A stretch of 64,000 nucleotides of DNA from Phialocephala subalpina. Lineage: Eukaryota > Ascomycota > Leotiomycetes > Helotiales > Mollisiaceae. Below, piece by piece: positions 46,882 to 59,200 of this stretch (its first letter is position 1; every line of letters starts with the position of its first letter). Below the pieces are notes generated by a model. That model searched no databases and was not told the origin of the DNA. It saw nothing but the letters and a program-made list of their open reading frames with translations. The stretch covers positions 914,461 to 978,460 of the forward strand of contig FJOG01000016.1 in assembly GCA_900073065.1 (NCBI GenBank), given 5' to 3'. The position numbers and the translations under genes are program-made.

Positions 46882-47846
46882 GATGTCTGCTTCGATCGAC
46901 TGTGAGGAGTGAGGAAAGAAGAACAACGGGGGCTTCCCCATACATATATCCTGTCAACATCTTATTTTAGAAGGAGGTTAACTCCTCATCTTGGCATGCG
47001 GCGGCACACATCCGTGAAGAGATGAGTGATATTCATCTACCAAGCTTGCTCAAGCTTCCTTGAATGCATGTCTAAGGGAACAAGATAAGCTTGTAATATG
47101 CTTGTTTAGGAAAGTTGCTTGGGGTAGGTAGGGTGCAGTCAGTGCACTAGCATTGTAGCCTATGCGGTGCTGGTCGAGCTTGTCCTGCAGTCAGCGAGTT
47201 GGCAAGGCCAGAGCGTTTACACCTGCCACTTGGAGGATGGCGATGGATGCAAGTGATGCGGCCGACGCGTGAACATCTCCCGCAATCCGTGATGCGCGGC
47301 GCGACCTTCTGAATGCGGCTTAGATGGTCATTTCCCGATCCCTCGTACCTTGCAGCACATAATTGAGAATGTAATTACAGTCCAGAGGTCTGTGATGATT
47401 GGCTACCGACTATTAAGGACTGAGCTGCTTACTCGTATGATTCGATGGTGAAAGGTGTGCCTGATTCTCGCAATCTTGCCTTGGTTGAGATCAAAAGTGG
47501 GCGTTAAAATGCTCCGAGATATCGGGAGCGAGTTAATCCGGAGGCCGTTGTTGGCCAGTTTTCACACAGGGGGGTTCCCAAAAGGGAAGGAGGGGTAGGG
47601 TGCGGGTGCGATTACGAGCATCTGCCGAACGCACAGCCCGAGGTGGTACCGGTGTTGTGTTCCCCAGATCTTGTCCTTCAACCTTTTCCTGTCCCCAGAA
47701 TTGGCAAACCAAAGAGACCACTTGTTTTATAAATGAACATACGCCTGCATCTCGCAATTCAGATCCATCCCCTGACAAGTGCCCGCTTCCATTGGAATCG
47801 AGTAGGGTTGCGTCTTGATTTCATCCTTTGCAATGGACCGAGAAGT
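46882..47846. other. Intergenic region
   Basis: About 960 bp between the protease start and the next gene's stop. A TATA-like GGATATATG (minus strand) lies about 60 bp before the protease ATG. No supported gene. Confidence 0.4.
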
Positions 47847-48442
47847 TTATATATCTCTTGTCGCGAAGGTGTTATGTTCCGGACACCCTTTCCCATTCTT
47901 GTTAAGTCTCCTCAATTCTGCTCCACGAACAGTCTTGTATACATCAGGTGCAGCATTCGGAAAGTTGAATCTCCACTGTATGTAATCATCCACATCCATT
48001 TGCTTCGCATGAAACACGTTTTCGGGCAGCCCCAACGTTGTTTCCAGACTGAGGTTCTCCTTCTGCCAGCGTAATATGTCCATGTTCATCAAGTCGAAAA
48101 TGTCATCCATTATCATCTTAGGAGCGTTGCTTGCGTAGTATTGATGGTGGAACTGTTCGATCCGGTCGCGGGAAAAATCACGGACTCGAAGAAGGTCCTT
48201 AGGTGCCTCCGCCTGCGAGAGTCAGTCCCGAGCTATTTCCGTTATGAACGAGAAGAACTCACTTCCTTGATAGCACTGACATTCAAGATTCGTTTCTCTT
48301 CAAATTCCTTCCATGGTGGTACGGGATTATGATGTCCGTACTGTGCACCAGCAAGGCCGACAGAAAAACTCTCTCCAGAGCGTAATGTCACCTTCAGGAC
48401 TGTATGGACTGGCCTTGTGCCATCAAAAGCCGTGGGAAACAT
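47847..48442 (-). CDS. Small protein of unknown function (related to a domain found beside MYND fingers)
   Basis: Exons 48442-48263 and 48212-47847 (50-bp intron, GTGAGT...CAG) join to 181 aa. The N-terminal half (RPVHTVLKVTLRSGESFSVGLAGAQYGHHNPVPPW) resembles a beta-rich domain that I recall as the C-terminal part of fungal MYND-finger proteins, where the pattern L-x-L-x-G-E-x-[FY]-x-[VL]-D/G-L-x-GAQ-[FY]-G recurs. No MYND cysteines are present here. The second half is helical and unassigned. The start ATG is tentative: a longer N-terminus through an upstream exon is possible. The gene diverges from the PIF1-type helicase gene, with about 480 bp between them. Confidence 0.6.
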
Positions 48443-48926
48443 CGTGGCGAAAGAGTTCGGTCGTGGTTATAGAGAATGAAATTTTGTGAGGCGTTTCCCC
48501 CCCGCAAGAAATCGCCCAGAATCGCACTTAGAAGGGACATTCGATATGGCGTCGTGGTGTTGCCTGTGCGGGCCGTGGTATCATAGTTGTGGTTGTGGTC
48601 GTGTTTGTGATAGTGGTGCTTATTGTTTGGGGTCTAGGGGAGAGTTGGAACTTACGGTGTTCTGGGGAATGATTTAGTTGGTGGTGACCTCACCCAAGGC
48701 CTTTCGGGAAGAGGAGGTCTTTGGCATTTTGTCGTGTTATTCGCAATGGTGTCGTTGGTTTTGGAAGAGTTTGTTGACTTCGAGGAAGGATGTAAATAGA
48801 GTGCTTCACTAGCGCGTTTTGGTCGCGTCGCGTCGCCGACGACTTCGGACGACAATTAGAACCATTTCCGCCAACGCCAACGATTGCACAAAAGCCTCCA
48901 TCGAAGCGCAGAATCTTCGATGAGCA
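48443..48926. promoter_or_regulatory. Divergent promoter region between small gene and helicase
   Basis: Head-to-head start codons are about 480 bp apart. The region is GT-rich on one strand near 48570-48650. No TATA box is obvious. An open frame at 48652-48855 (minus) has no recognisable content. Confidence 0.35.
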
Positions 48927-51355
48927 ATGGCGAGTACTCAGCGAGCTGCAGCATACGTCGTTTATCGGGGCAGAAAACCAGGTAAGTGGTCCGGTTTATC
49001 CAGGCGCTTGCATGCCCAATGATCATCCCGGGACATGCAGCTCTTCTGCAGTGTGCGAAAGAGGCATACTGACTCCGGTCTAGGGGTTCACTATACCTTA
49101 GAACAATGCGAGGAGCAGACGATTGACTATCCGAAGGGCAAATACCTTGGGTTCAACAGTTCGTACGCGGCCGAGAAAGCTTGGGTAGATTGGGAGCGAA
49201 AGCTTGCTGTCAAACACGGGGCTTCGACATTTTTACAGCAAGTAGCAGCAGCTCCGAAGCCGAAGGGAGAACCAGTCTTTTCCTACGAACCTCCACACGT
49301 CGTATCTTACCCAGCTCTCCCGGCGCAGGGAAATGTACCATTCGTATCCTCCCCACGATCAGAAAATACCCCTCCTTTCGAAGCATCACCACACTACATT
49401 ACCCCACCTTCTTCCTCTCCACCACGATTCGTGCCTGACCTTAAACGATCTGCAAGCTATATAGATTTCTCGGATAGCTTTGGATCCCAGTCCAAGAGAC
49501 CTAAGATGGAAGAGTTCAAGATGGAGGAGATGCCCGCCCTTACACGAGAGGAGAGATTTGAGCTCGGAAATTTGGAGCAACAAAAGGCACCAGGAAAAGC
49601 CCTTGTTGAAGAGCCTAAGATCGAGCTCTCTCCTGAGCAAGAGAAAGTTGTTAACCTTGCTCTGCGGAAAAGCAATATCTTTCTTACTGGCGCAGCGGGA
49701 TCTGGAAAGACGGTGACCTTGAAGGAGATCTTGAGGCGCATCAGGAAGAGGAGAAAAGGAGGGAGTGTGCAAGTAGTTGCACCTACTGGCATTTCTGCTC
49801 TGCCATTAGGCGGGAAAACAACATATTCGTTTGCAGGCGTAAGTCGCGTCTGTTCAATCTCTCAACTAGGTCGTTCGTGCTGACAATGAGACACCGCCAG
49901 TGGAATCCAGACTCAATGCGGACTGGTATTGAAGAGTTGTTGAAGAAGAAGGGCAAAGGTGTTATCAAAGCCATTCACGACTTGGATGTCCTCATCATCG
50001 AAGTAAGTACAGTGTCTCCTTTCTGCCACAGCCAATACGAGTGGGCGTCGAATTTATGTTGCTCGTCGTGTCAAAAAAGACTTGTACTAAATCTAGAACC
50101 CTAGGAGATTTCCATGGTGGAGAACCAATTCTTGGAGCGCCTTAACCGACTCTTCAAGAACGTCCTGGCGAACAATCTTCCCTTTGGTGGGAAACAGGTC
50201 ATATTTCTCGGCGATTTTCACCAATTACCTCCGGTGCGGCCCTTCTCGAACTGCTTGCAATGCGGTTGTGACATTCCCGCCAAAAAGGAGGTACCGAAGT
50301 GCATATCCACGGAGTGCAAACGATTAGATGACCTTGACAAGGCAGCGGGGAATGAGGTGCCATCATTCCAATGGAGTGATAAGTGGGCATTCAAGTCATC
50401 TGTTTGGAAAGAATTGGGGCTTCGACACATTAAGCTGGAGCAAATCCATCGCCAAAAGGATGCTAGGTTCCAGGATATCTTGAATAAGATTCGCAATGGA
50501 CTTCCATTAACGGCCGAGGAGTGGACCGACCTCGAACGTCCGAAAGAAGTTCCTAACGGCGCTTTTGCTGTGCGGTTGATGTCAAGGTTGAATCAGGTGA
50601 AATCTTTTAATGCGAATGAATTAGCAGCTCTTACATCCCCTCCAAGGACGTGGACAGCCTGCGATACCGTCGAGAAACTCATTAACAGCAGCGACGGAGT
50701 ACCATATCCACCAGGTCAAGATAAAGTCAGAGAATATACGGATTCACTCCGCGATCATCGATTTCCCGCCGAATTGACTCTGAAAGTTGGGGCTCGAGTG
50801 GTGTTGCTATACAACCTTGACCACGACAAAGGCTTGGTGAACGGATCGCAAGGCGTTGTTATCGGATTCGGACCTGCCCCCCGAGAACTCGTACCTGCCG
50901 ATCAATTGCCCGGTTCTCACAAGGACATTCGAACTCGAGCAATGATGCAGTTCCAGGCTATCAATGCTAGTTCTCAGATGAGACGACCCGTCGTCCGATT
51001 CGCAAATGGCGTCACACAACTGATTCCAGCTTTTGCTCAGGATGGTTTGAGAGGTAATCCGCTTAACAAAATCGAGCAATATGTTGCCACGAGAACTCAA
51101 GTCCCTCTTGCACTCGCTTGGGCTCTATCGATTCACAAGAGTCAAGGCATGACCCTCGAGTATGTCGAAGTTTCTTCGAGGGATATCTTCGAGTCCGGGC
51201 AGCTTTACGTGGCGCTGTCACGAGCAACACATCTGGATCCTGGACTGAGATTGACTGGCTTCAAGAGGAACCAATTGCCCATGGATCCAGATGTGCTCCA
51301 ATTCTACAATGAGACAAGGTGGGAGAAGTTGGAGCCGAGAAAGAAGAAGACTTAA
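48927..51355 (+). CDS. PIF1-type helicase with N-terminal RNase H1/viroplasmin-type hybrid-binding domain
   Basis: Superfamily 1B 5'-3' DNA helicase. Exons 48927-48981, 49084-49838, 49901-50002, 50105-51355 join to 720 aa with all phases matching. Residues about 8-55 (AYVVYRGRKPG, then VHYTLEQCEEQTIDYPKGKYLGFNSSYAAEKAW after splicing) form the small domain (PF01693) that in RNase H1 binds RNA/DNA hybrids. A Pro/Ser-rich linker follows. Walker A is GAAGSGKT (about 220), Walker B DVLIIEEIS (about 304), then GDFHQLPPV and the C-terminal ALSIHKSQGMTLEYVEV and YVALSRAT motifs. An extra Cys-rich insert (CLQCGC...C-x4-C) lies just after GDFHQLPPV and may bind zinc. The fusion suggests action on R-loops or hybrids. 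No mitochondrial presequence is evident. Confidence 0.93.
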
Positions 51356-54003
51356 GGCGCGACCGATTAGCTTTGTCATTCTCCGTTTGTTCTAGATTGA
51401 TCATATCTCTGGAAGCGATATTTTAGAGATGAGCGAGCGCGTTGCTGAGCGCTTCCGGCACGGCTCGTGTTTGAATGTAGGATATTTGTTTGACTATCGA
51501 GTCCTTTGAAAGGTATGCAAGAGCTGCGATGTCTGCCATGTAGGATATTGCTTTGGATGTAGACCCCGCGGGTTGTGCCTCATGGCCAAAAAGGTTGGGA
51601 GGTATATCTGTCGGCACTTGTCGGTGTTTGGTTGAAGTTCGGGGCACAATGGTATTTTTGTCTCAACAAAGCTTCTCCTCCCATAAATGATTTTTTTGGA
51701 ATCTTCTCGTCCGTCATCGCGAGAGCCTAGATTCGCAGGCTGGCCCTCTTCATATCCTCCCAGCCGAGTGGCCTGTACTGTTTCGTTGCTCATACTGTGC
51801 GGCTTCCAAATGAATCTCATCTCGTGAGCATCTCTAATCCTCGCGCAATATATTACCATATACGTACGACGATGACACCATGTGTCGCCTACACTGTTGA
51901 GGTGCGATTCATTGATCAGAGTTCCGAGTTTCATGCAAATGCTTTCGCGCTCGTCGCCCCGCTCTCACGAAGAATTGATACAGATCTGATGGGCCTAGAT
52001 GATGCCGTCTTGGATTTGGAAGGAAGGGCATGCGTGTGCCGAAACAGGCAGTCGTGATCAGCATGACACAAGCAATCACCAGCCACTGTTTCCGATCCCA
52101 GCGCTTCTCAGCTGTCCACTCCCGATAGAATGCGCAGAGTTATCACGACATAGGTTCGACCGAGTGGAAGCAAGAATCTATATAGATACTCTGTGCGCCA
52201 TCGTTTTCCTCAACACCAACACTCCCAGAGGGCATATCACCACTCCCTTGGTATGGGGGCAGTCCTCTCTTCCAACCGACCCATATATCGAGTCTAAGTA
52301 TCTATGTCTGCAAAGGTTTTGAACTGCTGCCTATTAGAAGACATAGGAAAGACGTTTCCTCCATGCATTAATTGCTATCAAATTTCAATCTGCTGTCATC
52401 AACTTTCCAAGCAAACTCGAAATGCCCTGTCCAAACGAATTCTCCACCTTTTGAAGGTTCTTCCTTTCTCAGGCTCCATTTCGAACACATGACTTTGACT
52501 CTACAAGCTGTTCAGACTCCACGGTCCCCCGCTCCATTATGCGAGAGATGATTCTTGAAAGTTCTTTGTGGGGAGAGTCACAGGGGATATGGCCTATTTA
52601 TACACGATTAGGCCTTTTTTCAGCGGCTGTGAAAACTTCATGTCGTCGAGTTGAGCAATCATACTGGCTCCTGGATTCACTTCCCAAGTCCATATACGGT
52701 CTTCGAAGCGAATTCAGCAGGCGCGCATGTCCACTCTTCTCTGTAAAGACTCGAAAGAGACAACAAGATTGCTTAGGAGCGGTTAGCCTAATTGTCTCTC
52801 CGGCAAAGTTGTCGCGAGTCAAACGCCGCTCTGTCATAGCATATAAACACAACCTTCAACAAATAATTCTAGATATCTCTCGCTAGCATTGGGCAACGCC
52901 GCCGACACCTAAATTCGACTTTGCGCCAACACGTATCGAGCAGGGTTATCACTCGAATGGTGAATGCCTTCTCGATCTGATGCATAGAAGTTCTCGCAAA
53001 TATCTTGCGTTGAAGGCTATGCTGTCCAAAGTCACGCGAATATTACTTCTAAGTTGACGACGATTTGCACATGGACTGGCGCGTGAGAGAACAGTTTCCT
53101 TCATGATGTCGCATTTGAAGCCAACGAGACTTATCCCAAATTTAGCATAATATTCCTTCGAGAGCAAAGAGGCGCCTGAATCCAAGCCACATCACTCTCT
53201 GAAGCACCAAGCAAAGCTTGGTTGGTCTTTGTTCTTTCTGGATTCTTCAGCCTGTCAATTTATACCCCGCATTACCCCGCACTTCATGATTTCTGCCAGA
53301 TTCGAGAAACAGTGAAGAAAGGAATGCACGCCCAGATCAAATCTGCGCCTCTGCAACGATCCAGCAGTATAAATTCTGAGAATCATCTTTCATCCTTATC
53401 ACACACTCTATGGAAGAAGGGTAAGGACTCAGACGAGGGCCTGTCGTTCAGCTCCCGAAAGATACTCATCCGGCCACTTGGTTAATTGGCAAGGACAAGG
53501 CTTAATGGCAAATTGTTGCAGGGGGTTCACGCCTGGTGGGCTTGGTTCGAGCTGGAGAAGTCCATGAACCTGAGGGTGATTGACAGCAAGAGCTAAAATG
53601 ACAATAAGGGAAAGCGACTTGTGGATGTCTCTTGCGGTCCTCAAGTGCGGTCGAGACCTACAGCAAATGATGTTTGGCCGTGAGAGTCTTGCAATCCCAG
53701 CTGTCGGCAATCGGCAATAGCTGTTCGTGTTCAACACATGGCGTTCAGAAGTTGACCCACTCCTCACTCTGGCGAATGAAGTTCCAGCCTGAAGACTTTA
53801 TAATGAGACGCGAAGAGATTGCAAACTCGCGAGGCTTCTTCCGAGGTTCCAACTCCAGTGCCTCATCCATATTAGTCAAGCATGGGGGGTGGGGGCGGTT
53901 TGAACATATGGAACGGCTTCCAGACCAGTTACGTCTTGTCTTGCCTTCAATTCATCATTAACTTCTAATCCGACGCTGCATTTAATGAGAGAACTCCCAA
54001 AAA
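51356..54003. other. Gene-free stretch of about 2.6 kb
   Basis: Open frames are short on both strands. The longest (51494-51934, minus, about 145 codons) has no domain, no good ATG context and no splice partners. I found no RNA gene, repeat or relic that I can name. Confidence 0.4.
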
Positions 54004-55310
54004 TCAATCCTCGTATCCACTCTTCCCATCCACGCATTGAAACACGTCGCCCCCTTTCCCAAACATGACACGCAAGTCATCAACCAAACCATCAGGTCTT
54101 TCCCAGGCCGCGAAGTGCCCGCCACCTGTGTGCTCCTTCTCGAACACAATCGGGCCCATTGTAGGATTCCACAACTTAGGCAACAGGATCAAGTCATTCG
54201 GGAATCTAGAGATGCCCAGAGGAACATTTACATACGCTTGCGCACCAGCGAAAGCACCAGGCTCTCTATGCTCAATCTCGAAGTAGAAAGCATTCGCAGC
54301 TGCAGGGCCTCCTTTCGAGAAATAGTAGATGCTCACCCACGTCAAGATCTCATCATCAGTCCAAGCATAGTTGTCTGTCCAATCGTGAAGCTTCTCGTAG
54401 AGCCACGCGAGTAGGCCAATGGGACTATCAGTCAAGCTAAAAGCTATGGTTTGAGGTTTCGTGGACAATTGACGAAGATACCCATTCCCTTCTTTGGAGA
54501 ATTCTGCTGTGCGTGCAAGCCCGGCTAGCTCGCCTGGGGTGAGGGGAACGTCTTTGATCTTGGCATGCAATCCTGGGTGTGAGGTGGAGCTTGGTTCGGC
54601 AGGTATTGCAGAATTGATGTGATGTGCTTTGCAATGCTTGGGTCCGTACTTCGAGGCTATGAAGCGTGCGATGAGACATCCGAAGTCTCCACCTTGAACG
54701 ACTGCGCTGGCGTTAGCTGATTTCTTTCAAAGTGGGGAGTCGCTGACCATATTGAGTGTAGCCTAGGGATTGCATGAGATTGTGATAAGCTTCAGTATGC
54801 TGATCAACGTTGAAGCCGGGCTTTCTTGGTTAGCTTGATCCCGGGAGGAAGGGACATTGAGCTCACTTTGGGTGCAGAAGAAAATCCAAAGCCGATCAGA
54901 CTTGGAGCTACCACATGGAATGCGGGGAATGTCTTTCCACCTTCGACCAACTGTGGTAGAATCTTGGTGGCCTCGATGAAGCTTCCAGGCCACCCATGAA
55001 GAAACAGAAGAGGGATAGCATTTGGGTTGGGGCTTCGTTGATGAACGAAGTGGACATCAAAGGTTCCAAAGCCTTCAACCTTGATAGGAGCTGTGTACTG
55101 GGAAAATGAGTTCAGCTTCGCTTCTATACCATGCCAATCGAATCCATTCTTCCAGTATCCAGCAAGTCGTTTGATGTCCGAAGATGGTGTTCCACGCTGC
55201 CATGGCTCAGCTTCGAGATGTTCGTCGGGAAAATCTGAAAGTTCAAGCTTTTGCCTGAGACGTGACAGTCGATCGTCAGTAACGGCGATGAGGAATGGCT
55301 TGATCGACAT
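54004..55310 (-). CDS. Epoxide hydrolase (EHN-domain, microsomal type)
   Basis: Alpha/beta-hydrolase-fold epoxide hydrolase that opens epoxides to diols through a covalent ester intermediate. Exons 55310-54867, 54820-54748 and 54701-54004 give 404 aa. The N-terminal EHN segment (PF06441; LRQKLELSDFPDE, WKNGFDWHGIEAKLN) precedes HGWPGS (105-110), the nucleophile region QGGDFGCLIAR (Asp at about 178) and the catalytic His in TGGGHFAAWERP near the C-terminus. The small second exon (73 bp) has a less usual GTCAGC donor; its acceptor was set by the need to read YVVQGGDFG. No signal peptide, so cytosolic or membrane-associated. The adjacent upstream gene on the same strand is a short Zn2Cys6 protein that could once have controlled it. 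Confidence 0.92.
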
Positions 55311-55525
55311 GACGACCAAAGGTTGATGAGAAAAGCTGATGTTAAGTGAACCAACTTTAAGAGGCGTCGGCGGCTGTTTATATTCGAAGGATGTGAGTCA
55401 AGACTTCATTCACTCAGCAATCCGATGACCGTTGTGGGTAATCGTACAGAAGTTGGTATGCCTGGCAACATTAGAACGTCCCAATCGGAGGAGGAGAATG
55501 CCGTACCATGCAAGGTCGATTCAAA

Positions 55526-56212
55526 TTACGCTACAGCCAATGAGCCGTCGCCACAACCATGAAGATCGAGGAACGCCGACAATTGAGCCTCGACGCGGGA
55601 CAGGGCTATCCATAGGTATTTCAATCTGATAGAAGGATTGCTTCTAAGCATATCTAACGAGCCTCGAAGCAGCATCGCAGCTTTGTTGCCGTGCCTTTGC
55701 AGCATCTCGATCGCGATAAAAACGAGACCTGCCAGCACGGCAAGCTCGCAGTCCGGAGCAGAATCTAGACGTCTTTTAAGTGCTTGAATGGAGAGATTGT
55801 ATTGTCTCATAGAGTACTCGAAAGCTGCATGTCGAGATTCATCAAGGTGGTATTGGCTTCTGCTCAAAGCTCCGATAGCCACAGCAGCGTGTTGCATGCA
55901 TGGCTCAGCGAGAGCTACTTGCAGAATGATTCTTTCCCACGCAGGATCTTCAAAATACAGCGAGAACTCGCGAGTGCAAATGGTCCTGAAGTATTCAAAG
56001 TGGAGTGTCTCGACGTCACCAAATCCGATGCACGGCTTCCGAGCGAGGTTCAATTTCGGAGGAATGATCAAGAAGTCGCAAACCCTCTTGGTATTAACGC
56101 ACGGAGAACATGCTGGTCTCACTTCGTCGCATTTCTTGCGTCTGATCCGACAGGTCCTACATCCAGTCTTGACCTTTGAGGCGCCCTTCGCGCCGGGACG
56201 AGATCGCTTCAT
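55526..56212 (-). CDS. Short Zn2Cys6 transcription factor, C-terminally truncated
   Basis: Single frame of 228 aa. Residues 18-45 carry a perfect zinc cluster (GCRTCRIRRKKCDE, then ACSPCVNTKRVC), preceded by a basic segment. The remainder (FEYFRTICTREFSLYF, VALAEPCMQHAAVAIGALSR, AVLAGLVFIAIEMLQ, AAMLLRGSLDMLRS) is the start of a fungal regulatory domain like Fungal_trans_2. Full-length relatives normally run to 450-600 aa; here the frame stops at 55526 and the 215 bp before the epoxide hydrolase gene cannot hold the missing half. No splice donor near the stop offers an exit. It may act as a DNA-binding form without the regulatory half, or be a dying gene. Confidence 0.8.
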   Translation of the reverse strand: MKRSRPGAKGASKVKTGCRTCRIRRKKCDEVRPACSPCVNTKRVCDFLIIPPKLNLARKPCIGFGDVETLHFEYFRTICTREFSLYFEDPAWERIILQVALAEPCMQHAAVAIGALSRSQYHLDESRHAAFEYSMRQYNLSIQALKRRLDSAPDCELAVLAGLVFIAIEMLQRHGNKAAMLLRGSLDMLRSNPSIRLKYLWIALSRVEAQLSAFLDLHGCGDGSLAVA

Positions 56213-59200
56213 TGATTTCGATGATGTCTGAGGTGAAGGCTATGATTCAAGCACGGGATGTCGTTGTCGTTGCGAAAGGTACCACCAGGCTTCTTTAGGC
56301 CGTGATTAGTGGAGTTGGGAGCGTTGCTCAATTGGCTGCAGCGTAATTCGAGACTCCGAAGGCTGCTGTGCCGCCTCGCATCTGCAGCCAGTGAGCTATG
56401 ACTCTGCCGGATAGAAGACGACTTCAGCCTCGAAAGGCTAGGAGAGCCAGAAGAGCAGCGGGTACGGGCATTGCATGATTTCCTCATTCGTGTCTTCCTT
56501 CTTGATTTGCAAGAGTAATTATTCTTTGCAACATTATTTCAAGCTGGTGATGCATGCACACGTTTCTGGAATTTCTCAGCACAATGACCCAGTAGTCAGA
56601 GGGACATTGATAGCGAGGAAGATAATTGACATCAGAAAGTTTGACAAGTAATGTTAACAAGACCTAAAAGAGAACTTTCTCCGTCTTATCTCTCAAAATT
56701 CCGAAAATTCTAGTCTTCGAGTCCAGCACATCAGCTTACGACCAGATATCAAATGCTTTTTCGAGGAGGTCCTCGGAGAAGAGAGAATTATATATACATA
56801 TCGTCAGCTCTTTACAACCACCTGTCTTGAATTCAAGTTATCGATTTCCTCAATGTAATTCACGTTCGAGATGGTTTCAAGTGAAATCAATAGCACGTGC
56901 CTCCTTTCCATTCTCGCCCCCCCTCGCTAAAGATTGAATGCCCTCGATTTCGGACCGGACCGTCTACCCGTCCATCCGCCTCCCCCAGGAATCACTCTGT
57001 TCAGGACCGCCCTTGTCACTCTTTTTTAATCATTATAAGAATCACTTGTATCACATCGTCTCCAAAATTTCATGATCTTGGATTCTGAGATTCACCCCAC
57101 GATTCACCCTGCTGTGCTGCTGCGAAACAATGCAGCCAGCATTCTCCGGGGTTGTTGTCAATTCCCCCCGGCTGTCGAGCCAAAACATTTTCCAACACGG
57201 ATTTGTTCCTACCATGCTCGAGGTAGAGAGAGAAATTATCTTTTGAAATTGATCGAGGGTCCGAAATTCATGAATTCATTGTAAAGAATTCGAGTGAATA
57301 CGAGGAAAATGACAACAACTTCAAAACCTGACAGCAAAAACAACAGCAAAAACACAAGATAAAACCTCGTTGGTCATAGGCTGCTCGCAAACATGATTGA
57401 GAAAGCATAAAACCAGAGGAAGAGGTACTCCGCACTGAAGGTGAAGGCTTATTGGATGGGCATCAACTTCACGGAGCCGGGGAGGCGAGGGCGTAATCTT
57501 GTACCGCCTTCCGATTGAGGTTCAAGATTTCACCTTTCTTTGGAGGCATCCTTTTATAGCTTTAAAGACTTGACTCGATCCTCAAGTCTCGACATCAAAG
57601 CCTAGTACTCGAAACTCTGCTCAAAAAATTGTATGCCTCTGTTTGCCTCGATTGCTGCCAGAATTTGAACCCCTTTCAATGCCTTAGACACAAAAGTGAA
57701 TGACATCATCTAGATTCAGCTTGAATTTCTTTCACACCTGTGTCTGGGTATATATATCTCGCTTCGCGGCAATACCTCGGCCCTCAAGTTCTACAACGAG
57801 CACATGAAGACCCTTTGACGACGAGGCTCTGCTCGAGTCCATCTCGACAAGGCGGGGAGTGGATTTGCTGTAGAGCTACTAGAGTTGGTCGTAGATTGGA
57901 AGGCCCCGCAAGTTGTAATGTTGTTACAGTACTTGAAATTGCAAGTGTAAAAGCATGGTTTGGAAATCAATTCTATCACATGACAGCAGGTAAAAAAGAT
58001 GACAACGATCCGAGGTCGCAAAGTTGGGTTTAAAAAATTGAAACCTCATTTCGAGCCTCGAGATAGAACTTAAGTTGAGGTCGAGTACAGGAGATGCTAG
58101 CACTGTGTCTCTTTCTAGTTGTGACCGACGTTTCCTCTCTATCGCATCGAGGGCAAAGCAGGAAGTGGTAAAGATGAAGGCCATGGTCCCAAACGTTGAG
58201 GCTTTATATAGTAATCTAACTTGAGTTCAAGGATAGAAGATGGAGAGAAAAGAAAGTAAAGTCACATGCTGTTGCCTTTGATTACAAGTAAAAACTGAGT
58301 CCTTCCCTGTGACTCAGACACAGAAGTGAATAGATCTGCTTGAAGCATTAAATTTCTCTCACCCCCTTGTCTAGGTATATATGTCTCGCCTCGCGGCAAT
58401 ACCTCGGCCCTCGGACCTGGAACGAGAGAGCATGAGACAACAAGAGTTTCCGGAGAGGACCGTGGCGGATTGGCGCTCTGCAGATCTGAGGTTGATTCAA
58501 GTGGAAGGTAGATGCTGGGCATTGATTGTGGGGCGTTGGCTCATTTCTGGCATAGATGTAAGAGGGACATGGGCTGGAGTGCGAGGGGGAGATCAAGTGC
58601 GGAGATGACAATGAAAGATTTGTTGACAATAAAGAGGGTTGCCTGCTACATTGAGAAAACTGTAGCAAGACATGAGCTGAAGGTAAGGAAAGCTGCAAAG
58701 GAGGTCGGGGAGGAGTAGCTTTCCCACCGTGGCCCCCGTAATCGAGGTTGAACACCGTGAAAGCTTGGTTGGAGAATGGAAGATGATTCTCGAGGTTCGG
58801 GGTTTTATACGAGAGTCGAGAGGAAGAAGATGCTGTGACAGATCAGGAAGAAGAGTTTGGAAGGGTGAATCGAGAATGGAAGGGATGAGAGGCGGGGCCG
58901 ACGCGAAGAGGGAATATTTCGATTTGCGCAACCGGTGAAGCGGGAAAACTTGAACTTGAACACAAATACTTTGTATCAGATTTCAGAATAGAATTGAGAT
59001 TCGAAGCACGAGAGACGCGGGGTAGATATTTGTATTCCAACTACTTGCAAGGAGAAATATCGTTTGGACGTTTGGACTCGAAGTCAAGCGCTTGTCGGGG
59101 TTTTGTAGTGAAAATTAAGACCTGCGAAGAAGAGGAACGTTTAAGAAGCATATTGGACTTTCCGGTGCAGTGTTCGATTTCATTGTTCCACGCAGTCTCG

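Noticed and set aside
48927..49300. Integrated virus suggested by the viroplasmin-type domain
   Set aside because: The domain is a normal part of cellular RNase H1 and is spliced here to a cellular helicase. No viral gene is nearby.
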